This document shows, in pieces, positions 32,125 to 40,137 of a DNA stretch of 64,000 nucleotides. Under the pieces are notes generated by a model. The model worked only from the letters and a program-made list of their open reading frames with translations, was not told the origin of the DNA and searched no databases. The DNA lies in NCBI RefSeq assembly GCF_029688845.1, contig NZ_JARUKW010000004.1, positions 124,001-188,000 of the forward strand. Reading direction: 5' to 3'. This DNA comes from Natronococcus sp. A-GB1 (GTDB lineage Archaea; Halobacteriota; Halobacteria; Halobacteriales; Natrialbaceae). Every line of letters starts with the position of its first letter. Position 1 is the first letter of the stretch. The translations under genes were made by a program, and so were the position numbers.

Positions 32125-32889
32125 TCAGTAGATCAACTCGCCGTCGATGAACTTCCGCGTCCGTTCGTCGTCCGGATCGTCGAAAACGTCCTCGGTACGG
32201 CCGACCTCGATGATGTCGTTCTCGAGAAACACCGCGACCCGATCCGCGATGCGCTCGGCCTGGTGCATGTCGTGTGTCGCGACGACGACGCCGATGTCCC
32301 GATCGCGGGCCTCGAGAACGGCGTCCTCGATGAGCGCGGTGTTTCGCGGATCGAGGTCCGACGTCGGTTCGTCGAGCAGGAGGATCTCCGGGTCGTAGGC
32401 GAGCGCGCGAGCGAACGCGACACGCTGAGCCTCGCCGCCGGAGAGCGACGAGACGTCCTGCTCGACCTTCTCGCCCAGCCCGACCGTCTCGAGCGCCTCG
32501 ATCTCGGCGCCGGTTCCGTTGGTCCGTCCGACCAGACTGGCGACCTCGTGGCGGAGCCGATCCGTCCAGGGTTGGCGGACGCGCAGGCCGTACTCGGCGT
32601 TGCGACGGACGCTCGCGTCGAACAGGCTCGCCTCCTGAAAGACCATTCCGATCCGTCGTCGGAACTCGAGCCGTCGTTGTTCCGAGACGTCCCACACGTC
32701 GGTGTCGCCGTACTCGATCGTTCCCCGATTAGGGGAGTCGAACAGCGCGAGCAGCCGAAGGAGCGTCGACTTCCCGACGCCGGACGGGCCGATGATCGCG
32801 ACGACTTCGCCCGGCGTCACCGACAGGGAGACCGATTCGAAAACCGTCTCGGCACCGTAGCCGTGGTGGATGTTTCGTGCGTCGAGCAT
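32125..32889 (-). CDS. tupC: Tungstate-type ABC transporter, ATP-binding protein
   Basis: 254 residues. Seen: Walker A GPSGVGKS near residue 34, Q-loop FQEASLF, signature LSGGEAQR and Walker B ILLLDEPTSDLDP. It powers uptake of the oxyanion delivered by the upstream binding protein. The start shares one base with the stop of the permease gene (TAATG). Phosphate-type PstB proteins are the nearest alternative, but the binding protein and permease are of the tungstate/molybdate type, so tungstate is preferred. Confidence 0.85.
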   Translation of the reverse strand: MLDARNIHHGYGAETVFESVSLSVTPGEVVAIIGPSGVGKSTLLRLLALFDSPNRGTIEYGDTDVWDVSEQRRLEFRRRIGMVFQEASLFDASVRRNAEYGLRVRQPWTDRLRHEVASLVGRTNGTGAEIEALETVGLGEKVEQDVSSLSGGEAQRVAFARALAYDPEILLLDEPTSDLDPRNTALIEDAVLEARDRDIGVVVATHDMHQAERIADRVAVFLENDIIEVGRTEDVFDDPDDERTRKFIDGELIY

Positions 32890-33605
32890 TATCGATAGCC
32901 TCCGTTACCGCTACCCAGCCGAACCACGATCGCGTTGACGAGGAGCACGAGCACGACGAGGATCGCTCCGAGGATCATCGCGGTCTCGAACCGACCCTGC
33001 CGCGCCTCGAGCTGGATCGCGGTCGTGAGCGTCCGCGTGTACGATTCGCCGTCCGCGCCGGCGATGTTCCCGCCGACGATGAGCACGGAGCCGACCTCGC
33101 TGATCGCCCGGCCGAAGCCGGCGAGCAGCGCCGTCGCGATTCCGTAGCGGGCCTCCTTGATCGTCACGAGGGCGACGTCGAATCGCGTTCCACCCATCGC
33201 GTACGCCGCGTCGCGGACGTTTTGCTCGACGCTGCTGACCGCTGCGAGGCTCACGCCCGTAATCACCGGCGTCGCGAGGACGAACTGTGACAAGATCATC
33301 GCCTCCGGGGTGAAGACGAGATCCAGCGACCCGAGCGGACCCTGGCCCGAGACCGCAAACAGCACGATCAGTCCGACGACGACGCTGGGAAACCCCATCC
33401 CGGTGTTGATGATCGACGTGAGCAGCGTCTTCCCCCGGAACTCCTTGAACCCGATGAGGAGTGCGATCGGCAGGCTGAACAGGGTACTCAGCGCCACCGC
33501 GACGAGGCTCACGTACAGCGAGACGCGGACGATGCTTCGGATGTAGTTCCACTCGAAGGGGAACTCGGCAAACAACGGGGAGACGGTCGCTAACTCGAGT
33601 GGCAT
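32889..33605 (-). CDS. tupB: Tungstate-type ABC transporter, permease
   Basis: 238 residues with five to six membrane helices. Seen: the cytoplasmic coupling loop [18 protein letters not shown], corresponding to the EAA motif, near residues 145-162, and [15 protein letters not shown], a segment typical of TupB/WtpB-like permeases. It lies 9 bases after the binding-protein stop and overlaps the ATPase gene by one base, so the three form one operon. Tungsten is needed for aldehyde oxidoreductases in archaea. Confidence 0.87.
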   Translation of the reverse strand: MPLELATVSPLFAEFPFEWNYIRSIVRVSLYVSLVAVALSTLFSLPIALLIGFKEFRGKTLLTSIINTGMGFPSVVVGLIVLFAVSGQGPLGSLDLVFTPEAMILSQFVLATPVITGVSLAAVSSVEQNVRDAAYAMGGTRFDVALVTIKEARYGIATALLAGFGRAISEVGSVLIVGGNIAGADGESYTRTLTTAIQLEARQGRFETAMILGAILVVLVLLVNAIVVRLGSGNGGYR

Positions 33606-33614
33606 CGGTTTGGT

Positions 33615-34544
33615 TCAGTCGTCGGCCTCCGAGGGAGCCCAGTCTTCGGGGACGTACTGCTGGAAGTTCGGTTCCTCCGAGATCGCTTCCGGGAAGAACA
33701 GCTGCTCGCCCTCGAGGGTGTACTCCTCGATGATCTCCCGGCCTTCGGGACCCGTCAGATAGCCGATGTAGGCCATTGACAGGTCGTACTCGACGCCGTC
33801 GTGAACCGCGGGGTTGACCGCGACGATCCCGTACGGGTTCGCGAGCAGTTCGGGCCCGCCCTCGATCGGACCCTCGACGTGGATATCGAGGTCGATCTCC
33901 GACTGCATCGAGAGGAAGCTTCCGCGGTCGGCGAGCGTGTAGTCGCCGGTCTGTCCGACCTGCATTATCACCTCACTCATCCCCTGACCGGCCTCCCGGT
34001 ACCACTCGCCGAACTCGCCGACGCCGGCCGCGTCCCAGAGCTCGAGTTCCTTCGCGTGGGTCCCGGAGTCGTCGCCACGCGAAACGAACGTCGCGCCTTT
34101 CTCGGCAATTGTGGTAAGCGCCGCTTCGACGTCGTTTCCACCCGTGATCCCGGCCGGATCGTCAGATGTCCCGACGACGACGAAGTCGTTGAACATAACG
34201 TCGCGGCGGTTCACACCGTAGCCGTCCTCGATGAACTCGTCCTCGAGCGATCGGGCATGGACCATGACGACGTCCGAGTCACCGCTCCGCCCGGTCTCGA
34301 GGGCGGCGCCCGTTCCCTGCGAGACGGTGTCGACGGTGACGCCGTACCGATCCTCGAACGGCGCGTTGAGCTCGTCGATGAGGCCCGTATCGTACGTGCT
34401 CGTCGTCGTAGTGAGCGTAATCGTCTCGCCGCTGATCTCCGGCTCGTCGTCGTCACCGCCGTCGGAACTACTGGTACAGCCAGCGAGGCCGATCGTCGCG
34501 CCCCCGCCGATCCCCGCAAGCATCTCGCGGCGATGTATCGGCAT
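33615..34544 (-). CDS. tupA: Tungstate-binding lipoprotein of an ABC transporter
   Basis: 309 residues. Seen: a short N-terminus with lipobox GLAGC around residue 20 and an acidic linker, then [11 protein letters not shown] at the ligand-binding start and [11 protein letters not shown], whose Ser/Thr/Arg residues bind tungstate in TupA, and [10 protein letters not shown]. The ATG at 34544 is 26 bases from a strong TATA box, which favours it over an in-frame ATG at 34649. The Tat-like [11 protein letters not shown] start suggests export by the Tat route. Molybdate cannot be excluded. Confidence 0.88.
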   Translation of the reverse strand: MPIHRREMLAGIGGGATIGLAGCTSSSDGGDDDEPEISGETITLTTTTSTYDTGLIDELNAPFEDRYGVTVDTVSQGTGAALETGRSGDSDVVMVHARSLEDEFIEDGYGVNRRDVMFNDFVVVGTSDDPAGITGGNDVEAALTTIAEKGATFVSRGDDSGTHAKELELWDAAGVGEFGEWYREAGQGMSEVIMQVGQTGDYTLADRGSFLSMQSEIDLDIHVEGPIEGGPELLANPYGIVAVNPAVHDGVEYDLSMAYIGYLTGPEGREIIEEYTLEGEQLFFPEAISEEPNFQQYVPEDWAPSEADD

Positions 34545-34564
34545 GGATACTTCGTCGAACGCAC

Positions 34565-34573
34565 AGTATAAAT
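34565..34573 (-). promoter_or_regulatory. TATA box of the tungstate transporter operon
   Basis: Read on the minus strand as atttatact, near-consensus. It is centred 26 bases before the binding-protein ATG, fitting a leaderless transcript. Confidence 0.65.
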
Positions 34574-34629
34574 GGGTTTCGAAGATTGGTTTACTTGACG
34601 TCGATATTCGCGAAAGATACACCTTTCTG

Positions 34630-34645
34630 TAACCGTGTGTGGTTA
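34630..34645. promoter_or_regulatory. Inverted repeat upstream of the tungstate operon
   Basis: TAACC-gtgtgt-GGTTA, perfect 5-base arms with a 6-base spacer, lying about 60 bases beyond the TATA box of the tungstate operon. It could be an operator, for example for a ModE-like or other metal-responsive factor. No such regulator is encoded in the window. Confidence 0.3.
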
Positions 34646-34773
34646 ACAATGGGTGGATACTGTACAGGAGTCCCTCGAGAGTCGAACTCTACCGATCCGT
34701 CCGGAACGACCGATCACGGAACGCTGCCCGTCGAGGTCACGAACCGGGGAGGCACACACGTCGAGGACGAACC

Positions 34774-35079
34774 CTACAGCCAGGGAAACAGCGCGCGCCG
34801 CATCCGGCGAAGCAGCGACGGCCCCTCGTGTCGGACCTCGAGAACGGTTCCGTCCGCGTCGAAAACGACCTCGTCGGCGGGGAGCTGCTCACCGTCGGGC
34901 AGCGCGATCCGGCGGTCGGCTTCCGGAACCGTTCCGCCGCTGCTGGCTCCGAACAGCGACGCCGATCGGAGAGACGGCTCCGGGACGGGTTCGTCGTACT
35001 CGATGACGTACACCGTCGTCCCGTCGTCGGTCGTCCGCTCCCAATCGACGATCTCTCGAGTCGGCCCCGTCCCGATCAT
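34774..35079 (-). CDS. Conserved-looking small protein, unknown function
   Basis: 101 residues; no family recognised. Seen: an acidic N-terminal half with a beta-rich TTVYVIEYDEP segment and a basic C-terminus (LLRRMRRALFPWL). Coding on the minus strand is favoured by halophile-type acidic composition and high third-position GC, whereas the overlapping plus-strand frames are Arg/Ser-rich. It is transcribed towards the tungstate operon promoter, so it does not belong to that operon. Confidence 0.65.
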   Translation of the reverse strand: MIGTGPTREIVDWERTTDDGTTVYVIEYDEPVPEPSLRSASLFGASSGGTVPEADRRIALPDGEQLPADEVVFDADGTVLEVRHEGPSLLRRMRRALFPWL

Positions 35080-35126
35080 GTAGCAGCGAGATCCCGTCGC
35101 CTGGGAGGAATAGGTACCGGTCGGTC

Positions 35127-35372
35127 TCAGCGCTCCAGATCTGCCTCGAGCCGTCGCCGACGGTAGCGGGCGGCGTGGTGGTCCGTCGCGACGACCGCGA
35201 ACGCGATCATGACGAGGGCAAAGGAGAAGGTGATCGTCGGCGGGAGATCGTTGAGGTAGCCGTTCGCGAGCTGGCCGGCCGCGAGAACGAGCGGGCAGAC
35301 CGAAAGCAGGGCGCTGGTTACCGGTTCGGTACGGAACAGTTCGCGAAACGACGGGCGTCGGCGTGAGGCCAT
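35127..35372 (-). CDS. Small two-helix membrane protein
   Basis: 81 residues. Seen: a basic N-terminus, two hydrophobic segments (VTSALLSVCPLVLAAGQL, about 18-35, and ITFSFALVMIAFAVVA, about 47-62), then a His/Arg-rich C-terminal tail. No family is recognised. The start is the ATG at 35370-35372; the longer in-frame region upstream runs through a divergent gene. It lies 47 bases upstream of the small acidic protein gene and could be cotranscribed with it. Confidence 0.65.
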   Translation of the reverse strand: MASRRRPSFRELFRTEPVTSALLSVCPLVLAAGQLANGYLNDLPPTITFSFALVMIAFAVVATDHHAARYRRRRLEADLER

Positions 35373-35489
35373 GGGAGGTCGGCGGTTGCGTGTGCTGTCG
35401 GGAGCGCGATGGTATGCCTTTCGGTTCCCGCCGATCCGAGGTTCGAGATAACCGATACGTTCATTCTGCCCGCGCGACAAGCGTTCCCC

Positions 35490-36041
35490 ATGCGGATTCG
35501 CGACTGGCAGGACGTGCTCGAGGACGTCACCGAGCGCAGCGTCGACCCCGAGGACTGGCGGGCCGTCGCCGGCGACCGCGCGGGCGGCGTCGGCGAGGAC
35601 ATGTACCTCGCACATCCCCGGGCGGGAGTGTTCTTCCTCAAGACGTACGCGAAAAACCCCTTCGAGGTTCGCGGCGTCGGGACAAAGGTGGCCCGGAGCC
35701 TCGACGACGAGATCGGCTCGTTCATGCCGGAACGCGAGTCGGGCGGGCGATTCGCAGTCCAGTCGCCGCCGGAGGACGCAGACCACGCCGAGACGGTCTC
35801 GAAACGGCTCGAGACCGTCCTCGAGACCCACTCGGACGCGCCGACCCGACCGCAGGACCTGTTCGACGACGTGATGGACGCCCTCGAGAGCCCCGCGTTC
35901 GGACCGATGGCGTACGACCAGTACGACCGACCCGACGAACTCGAGGACCTCTCGGATCGGTTCGAGGAGGCCGACGAGCTGCTGAGCGCCGAGCTCGACG
36001 ACCTCATCGAAACCGACGAGGTCGACCGGGGCTTCATGTAG
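35490..36041 (+). CDS. Uncharacterised haloarchaeal protein
   Basis: 183 residues with no family I can name. Seen: an N-terminal region MRIRDWQDVLEDV, a central hydrophobic stretch AGVFFLKTYAKNPFEV near residue 45-60, and an acidic helical C-terminal half with repeated DDLIE-type segments. There is no signal peptide and no Cys. An in-frame ATG at 35409 would add 27 residues, but the start at 35490 fits the acidic domain better. It sits immediately upstream of an NTF2-like gene (62 bases apart). Confidence 0.65.
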   Translation: MRIRDWQDVLEDVTERSVDPEDWRAVAGDRAGGVGEDMYLAHPRAGVFFLKTYAKNPFEVRGVGTKVARSLDDEIGSFMPERESGGRFAVQSPPEDADHAETVSKRLETVLETHSDAPTRPQDLFDDVMDALESPAFGPMAYDQYDRPDELEDLSDRFEEADELLSAELDDLIETDEVDRGFM

Positions 36042-36103
36042 GATCGCGGCGCCTGCGATTGCGTCCGGTGAGCCTTTGACCACCGACTCCGACAGCCTAC
36101 GGT

Positions 36104-36529
36104 ATGAGCGACAAAGCTGCGGCCGTCGTCCGCGAGTACTACGAGGCCCTCCGACGAGGCACGCCCCTGGCGCCGTACTTCCTCGAGGACTCCTCGACGA
36201 CGAAGTTCGGGATCAGCGAGGCAGCCTTCGGGTACGACGCCGTCGCCAACGCCCTCGAGAGCCAGACCGAGACGACCGCCGACTGGAGCGTCGAGAGCCA
36301 CAGGCTCTCGATCAACGAGGACGGAGCGTACGCCACGTTCGTCGACGAGGTGACGATGGCCTGGACCGACACCGAAGCCGGAACCGATCGTCGATTCGAC
36401 ACTCGCTGGAGCGGAACGCTGGTTCGTCCCGAGGTCGTCGAGTCGGGATCCAAAGCCGTCGACGCGGGCGACGATGCTCCCCCGTGGCTGTTCCGGACGA
36501 TGCACGTCAGCACGGCCGACGAGCTATGA
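36104..36529 (+). CDS. SnoaL/NTF2-like fold protein
   Basis: 141 residues. Seen: AAAVVREYYEALRRGTP at the start, the long helix typical of SnoaL/NTF2-like cone folds, followed by EDSSTTKFG, FGYDAVANAL, and beta-strand segments ATFVDEVTMAW and RWSGTLVR. These proteins bind small hydrophobic ligands or act as ketosteroid-isomerase-like catalysts; no catalytic Asp can be assigned. The stop overlaps the next gene's start (ATGA). Confidence 0.75.
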   Translation: MSDKAAAVVREYYEALRRGTPLAPYFLEDSSTTKFGISEAAFGYDAVANALESQTETTADWSVESHRLSINEDGAYATFVDEVTMAWTDTEAGTDRRFDTRWSGTLVRPEVVESGSKAVDAGDDAPPWLFRTMHVSTADEL

Positions 36530-36747
36530 GTCGGCGGCGGGGCCCCGACCGCCGACCACCGCAGTCCAGCGTGGTGACGACTCCGTCGACTCGAGTGGGG
36601 ATCGCGTTCGTCCTGCTCGTGGGACTCTCCTGTGGATTGATCGCGATCCACGGCGAGGCGTCGCTTGCGGGAATCGGAACGGCGATCGGTGTCGGGTTAG
36701 TCGCCGGCAGCGGACTGCTCTGGTATCTCCACTGGATCCTGGCATAG
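36526..36747 (+). CDS. Small membrane protein coupled to the NTF2-like gene
   Basis: 73 residues. Seen: an Arg/Pro-rich N-terminus, then two hydrophobic stretches, VGIAFVLLVGLSCGLIAI (about 24-41) and GIGTAIGVGLVAGSGLLWYL (about 49-68). No family is recognised. Translation coupling by ATGA with the upstream gene is the main support. It is convergent with the zincin gene, with 18 bases between the stops. Confidence 0.65.
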   Translation: MSRRRGPDRRPPQSSVVTTPSTRVGIAFVLLVGLSCGLIAIHGEASLAGIGTAIGVGLVAGSGLLWYLHWILA

Positions 36748-36765
36748 AAGAGCTGATCGGAGGTG

Positions 36766-37722
36766 TCAGCGACCCATTCGCTGGATCCACAGCCCCGGCG
36801 AGTCGAGTTCGTCCTGGGTCGGGAGGTTCTCGGGTCTATCCCAGACCCGGCTCGCGGTCTCGACGTCCCGTACCGCGACGACGTGTTCGAAGAAGTTCTT
36901 CCCGCGCTCGTACTGGCGTTCCTTCAGGCCGAGTCCGAGCAGGCGTCGGAACAGCCGCTGCAGGGGGCTCCGTCCCTGCCGACGCTCGTCGAGTTTTCGA
37001 CGCAGGTCCTCGTACTCGTCGTCGAAGGCGTGGTCCATCAGCAACTCGGCGTAGCCCTCGACGACCGTCATCGCCGCGTCGAGATCCTTGAACGCCGCCT
37101 TGTTGAACGACCCCGTCGAGAGGTCCGCGATCCCGTCCTGCATCCGCTCCTCGAGGTGCTCCGAGAGCCACGGTGCCGCGCCGAACTCGGCGGCGTGGGT
37201 TACCTCGTGGAAGGCGATCCAGCGGCGGAACCGGTCGACGTCGACCTCGAGGGCGTCGGCGGCCTTGTGGATGTTCGGACGAACGAAGTACAGCGCGTGG
37301 TCCTCGGAGGGCGTGTCCGCGAGCAACAACGGGTCGTACTGGCCGAGTACGTTCCGGCCCAGAAACGCCAGCAACACGGTCATCGTTCCGGTGTTGACCG
37401 TCCGGGCAGCGCCCGGGAAGGCGCCCGTGGGCGTCTCGAGGGCGCCCATCACCCGTTCGAACGTCTCGACGTTGGCGTCGATCCAGTGGTGGCGGTTCTG
37501 GATCTCGACGGTGTCGGGGACGTCGAACTCCGCGCCCGAGACCGCGCGGACGGCTGTGCGGGCCTCGCGGACGTCGCGGGCGTAGGCCTCCCGCTCACCG
37601 GGCTCGAGTTCGAGCGATCCGGGGTCGGTCGCCGCCTTGGCACCCTCGGCGGCCGACTGCCAGTCGATCACGCTGTCGCCGGAGGCGCCGGCGACCGCGC
37701 GGGCACTACGATAGAGATTCAC
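36766..37722 (-). CDS. Zincin-like putative metallohydrolase
   Basis: 318 residues of the family often annotated as zinc-dependent metalloprotease or F420-biosynthesis-associated protein. Seen: HEVTHAAEF, a HExxH zinc-ligand motif near residue 175, followed by EGYAELLMDHAF, where the third ligand would be a Glu or His; a Rossmann-unlike alpha-helical remainder; and LERVMGALET near residue 92. The start is a GTG at 37720-37722; a cctttt box about 27 bases upstream (near 37746-37752) fits it. The protein could be a cytoplasmic protease, but no activity is shown for close relatives. Confidence 0.8.
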   Translation of the reverse strand: MNLYRSARAVAGASGDSVIDWQSAAEGAKAATDPGSLELEPGEREAYARDVREARTAVRAVSGAEFDVPDTVEIQNRHHWIDANVETFERVMGALETPTGAFPGAARTVNTGTMTVLLAFLGRNVLGQYDPLLLADTPSEDHALYFVRPNIHKAADALEVDVDRFRRWIAFHEVTHAAEFGAAPWLSEHLEERMQDGIADLSTGSFNKAAFKDLDAAMTVVEGYAELLMDHAFDDEYEDLRRKLDERRQGRSPLQRLFRRLLGLGLKERQYERGKNFFEHVVAVRDVETASRVWDRPENLPTQDELDSPGLWIQRMGR

Positions 37723-37849
37723 GGGGTGAGCTACGGGCAGCGAACGCAAAAGGGTTCGGCTCGCCCACTCGCGGTTCGAGAACGCGGCTTCGGTATTCAG
37801 AACTTCGTACGAAACTCATGTTCAGTAGAGATGAACTATGTATCACTCG

Positions 37850-37869
37850 TCGGACCGAGTTCGGTCCGA
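37850..37869. repeat. 20-base inverted repeat
   Basis: TCGGACCGA-gt-TCGGTCCGA, 9-base arms with a 2-base centre. On the plus strand it is followed by a T-rich segment (tctttctt). It could be a terminator, a regulator site or a repeat end. Confidence 0.7.
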
Positions 37870-38041
37870 TCTTTCTTCCTGCGGTGGCGTGCGCTGTCGA
37901 TCGACCGAGCGCAAGTGAGGGCGGTCGACGATGCTGCGCGAGGGATGAGCGAGCGACAGTGGAGCGAGCGAATTGGCTGGGGAGGGCGTGGCGATCCCCT
38001 GTGTTCGTGTGAGCAGAACCTGCTTCTATCGGTAGCACCGC

Positions 38042-38138
38042 GAAAGCCCTTGGCGTTCTCGGGTGCTCCTTGAGTCGCGTGCTTACGTCGTCAGAACGCC
38101 CGAGAACGCCAGCCCCTTTCAGTCCCACCCAGCGGTGG
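38042..38138. repeat. Two adjacent hairpins, candidate structured element
   Basis: A 13-base perfect stem (38051-38063 with 38099-38111) is extended by an outer 5-base stem (38042-38046 with 38116-38120) across a bulge, with a 35-base loop. It is followed by CCACC-cagc-GGTGG (38125-38138). The right part contains ctttcagtccc, a string I associate with repeated haloarchaeal intergenic DNA, from memory only. Confidence 0.7.
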
Positions 38139-38292
38139 ATAGTTAGGGCTGCAGACTCGAGGCCGGACGATCCATACGCACTCGCTATGTAACGACTCGA
38201 GCAGTTCACAGTCACCACTCAAACTGAAGCAATCGCACTCCGAACTACTGGACGGGTCTTCCGATCGCGTCAGAAAAGCTGCGTTGTACCGA

Positions 38293-38595
38293 CTACGTGA
38301 CGACGACGTCGGGCTGTTCGTCCTCGGGGAACTCCTCGGCCTCGTCGTCCTCGGTGTACTTCTTCGCCGCGACGCCGAGCGCGACGAGGACGACCAGCGC
38401 GATCAGGGCGCCGATCGCTCCCTTTCCGCCGCCCTCTTCCTCGGCTTCCGCTTCGCCCTCGAGCTCCTCCTCGGCCTCGAGGTCGGCTTCCTCCCGCTTC
38501 TCGCCGAACGGAAGCGCGTCGTCGATCGCTCGCGGCCCGAACTGGTGGTCGCCCTGGAGGTTCAGCTCGATGAGGGTAAACTTCTTCTCTCCCAT
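38293..38595 (-). CDS. Single-pass acidic membrane protein
   Basis: 100 residues. Seen: a 36-residue N-terminal domain (KKFTLIELNL and FGPRAIDD), a Glu-rich linker (EEELEGEAEAEEEGGGKG), one hydrophobic segment (AIGALIALVVLVALGVAA, about 60-77) and an acidic C-terminus. No enzyme motif is present. The composition is clearly halophile-like and coding. It faces the LSm gene divergently across 124 bases. Confidence 0.72.
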   Translation of the reverse strand: MGEKKFTLIELNLQGDHQFGPRAIDDALPFGEKREEADLEAEEELEGEAEAEEEGGGKGAIGALIALVVLVALGVAAKKYTEDDEAEEFPEDEQPDVVVT

Positions 38596-38689
38596 GTCGG
38601 GGGAGTCGGCGAGCGGTCACTTAGCCGTTTGGCTTGTTCGAGCGCGTCGACGGCCGTCGACTCGAGGATTCGGAGTCTCGATCGGTACG

Positions 38690-38696
38690 ATTAAGT
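38690..38696 (+). promoter_or_regulatory. TATA-like box of the LSm-L37e operon
   Basis: attaagt is centred 27 bases before the LSm ATG at 38720, consistent with a leaderless transcript. Confidence 0.5.
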
Positions 38697-38719
38697 GCGC
38701 GTCACTGGCGGTGTGTTGT

Positions 38720-38947
38720 ATGAGTGGACGACCGCTTGACGTCCTTGAGGCGTCGCTCGGCGAACGCGTTACCGTGCGGCTCAAGAGCGGCGACGAGTAC
38801 GTCGGCGATCTCACGGGCTACGACCAGCACATGAACCTCGTGCTCGAGGACGTCTCGAGGGCGGGCGACCGGGAAGTGGACGACGAGGCCCCGGTCGAAG
38901 ACACAACGATTATACGCGGCGATAACGTCGTTTCGATCACTCCATGA
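38720..38947 (+). CDS. LSm (Sm-like archaeal) RNA-binding protein
   Basis: 75 residues forming a typical short archaeal Sm fold. Seen: Sm1 motif [29 protein letters not shown] in the sequence's first half (abbreviated here: [14 protein letters not shown]) and Sm2 motif [11 protein letters not shown] at the C-terminus. It assembles into a ring that binds U-rich RNA. Its stop overlaps the start of the L37e gene (ATGA), which is the usual archaeal arrangement and reflects coexpression with the ribosome. Confidence 0.95.
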   Translation: MSGRPLDVLEASLGERVTVRLKSGDEYVGDLTGYDQHMNLVLEDVSRAGDREVDDEAPVEDTTIIRGDNVVSITP

Positions 38948-39120
38948 CTGGCGCAGGAACCCCGAGCCAAGGAAAGAAGAACAAGACGACCCACACGAAG
39001 TGCCGTCGCTGCGGAGAGAAGTCCTACCACACGAGAAAGAAGGTCTGCTCGTCGTGCGGCTTCGGCAAGTCCGCCAAGCGCCGCGACTACGAGTGGCAGT
39101 CCAAGACGGGCGACAACTGA
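38944..39120 (+). CDS. rpl37e: 50S ribosomal protein L37e
   Basis: 58 residues, full length for the family. Seen: a zinc ribbon with CRRCG (Cys20, Cys23) and CSSCGFGKS (Cys35, Cys38), and a basic DYEWQSKTG tail. It binds 23S rRNA in the large subunit. The ATG overlaps the LSm stop (ATGA), so it depends on the same promoter and probably on translational coupling. It is too short for simple length filters but unmistakable. Confidence 0.97.
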   Translation: MTGAGTPSQGKKNKTTHTKCRRCGEKSYHTRKKVCSSCGFGKSAKRRDYEWQSKTGDN

Positions 39121-39368
39121 ACTTCTACCTCTTCGACTCGCTGCCCTCGAGCGACGCGTCTCTTCGTTCGGAGTCGCTCGAGTCGCGTCCTCGAGGTGTT
39201 GAGGCCGATAGCTCTTCGAGGAGTCCGATAGCCGGTAGCGCCATCGCGGGACTCTCGAGCCGATCTCCGGCGCTCGAGCCGAGCGTCGACGATCGCTTGA
39301 TATAGCTGCCGCGCGTATAGCTCTCGATCGACCGCGAGCGACTGCAGTCGCCCGCGGACGAGGAAATC

Positions 39369-40067
39369 ATGCTATCGGAATCACTCACCTACCTGAAAGA
39401 CAGCGACGACGCGCTGAAGACGAGCATCATCGGCGGGCTCTGCCTGCTGTTTGGCTTCCTGCTGATTCCGCTCTTTCTCGTCTGGGGGTACGTCGTTCGC
39501 GTGCTGGCTCGGACCAGCCGCGACGACGACGAGGCCCCCGGCTTCGAGGACTGGGGCGACCTGACAATCGACGGCGCGAAGGCGTTCGCGATCCTGCTCG
39601 CGTACTCGCTCGTTCCCGTGGCCGCCGGCGCCGTCCTGTTCGGGGGCGTCTGGCTCGCCACCGGCGGCACGCCGGGGACGATCGGCGCGATCGGGTTCCT
39701 CCTCGCCGGGATGGTCACGCTCGCGGCGTTCGTCGTGGCCGCGTACGTCTCGCCCGCGGCGATCGCGAACTTCGCGAGCGAGCGACGCCTCGGCGCGGGG
39801 TTCGACGTCGACGAACTCCGCTCGGTCCTCGCGACGGGAACGTACGCGACGGGGTGGCTGCTGGCGTTCGGGATCGTTATCGCCGGCTCGTTCGTCTCGG
39901 GAGTACTCAACGCCGTCCCGCTCGTCGGAACCGTGCTAGGTGCGATCGTCGCGTTCTACGCGCTCGTCGCAGCCTACTACGTCATCGGACACACCTGGGG
40001 CGACCTCCACCCCGTCTCGCTCGAGACGTCCGACGACGGCCCCTCGAGCGAACGTCCCGCGGTCTGA
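39369..40067 (+). CDS. DUF4013-like membrane protein
   Basis: 232 residues. Seen: five or six hydrophobic segments, including IIGGLCLLFGFLLIPLFLVWGYVVRVL near the N-terminus (residues about 20-45, abbreviated) and a conserved-looking FEDWGDLTIDGAKAF segment after the first helix pair, which is the hallmark of DUF4013 proteins. The function is unknown; it is a polytopic membrane protein without transporter motifs. Two tata-like sequences (39300-39305, 39315-39320) lie upstream, giving a leader of 25-40 bases. Confidence 0.82.
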   Translation: MLSESLTYLKDSDDALKTSIIGGLCLLFGFLLIPLFLVWGYVVRVLARTSRDDDEAPGFEDWGDLTIDGAKAFAILLAYSLVPVAAGAVLFGGVWLATGGTPGTIGAIGFLLAGMVTLAAFVVAAYVSPAAIANFASERRLGAGFDVDELRSVLATGTYATGWLLAFGIVIAGSFVSGVLNAVPLVGTVLGAIVAFYALVAAYYVIGHTWGDLHPVSLETSDDGPSSERPAV

Positions 40068-40137
40068 TCGCCGAACCGGAACCTCGCTCTCGAGTCCGAT
40101 GAACAGCCATTAGTCTCGCGCCGCGAACACACCTACT

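Larger units (their letters stand above)
37756..38292. other. Non-coding island of palindromes and hairpins
   Basis: About 540 bases without a credible gene. It holds a near-perfect 20-base palindrome (37850-37869), an AGCGAGCG-rich stretch (about 37940-37985), a two-arm hairpin (38042-38120) and a 5-bp tetraloop hairpin (38125-38138). The longest frame, minus-strand 37706-38218, has the Ser/Arg/His-rich composition of non-coding DNA. The general look is that of haloarchaeal repeat-rich intergenic DNA; copies elsewhere cannot be checked here. Confidence 0.7.

Noticed and set aside
37706-38218. 170-codon minus-strand frame in the non-coding island
   Set aside because: Ser/Arg/His-rich composition, spans hairpins and palindromes, and shows no halophile protein signature.
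39125-39388. 87-codon minus-strand Ser-rich frame
   Set aside because: Composition is low-complexity antisense-like and it would overlap the start of the DUF4013-like gene.
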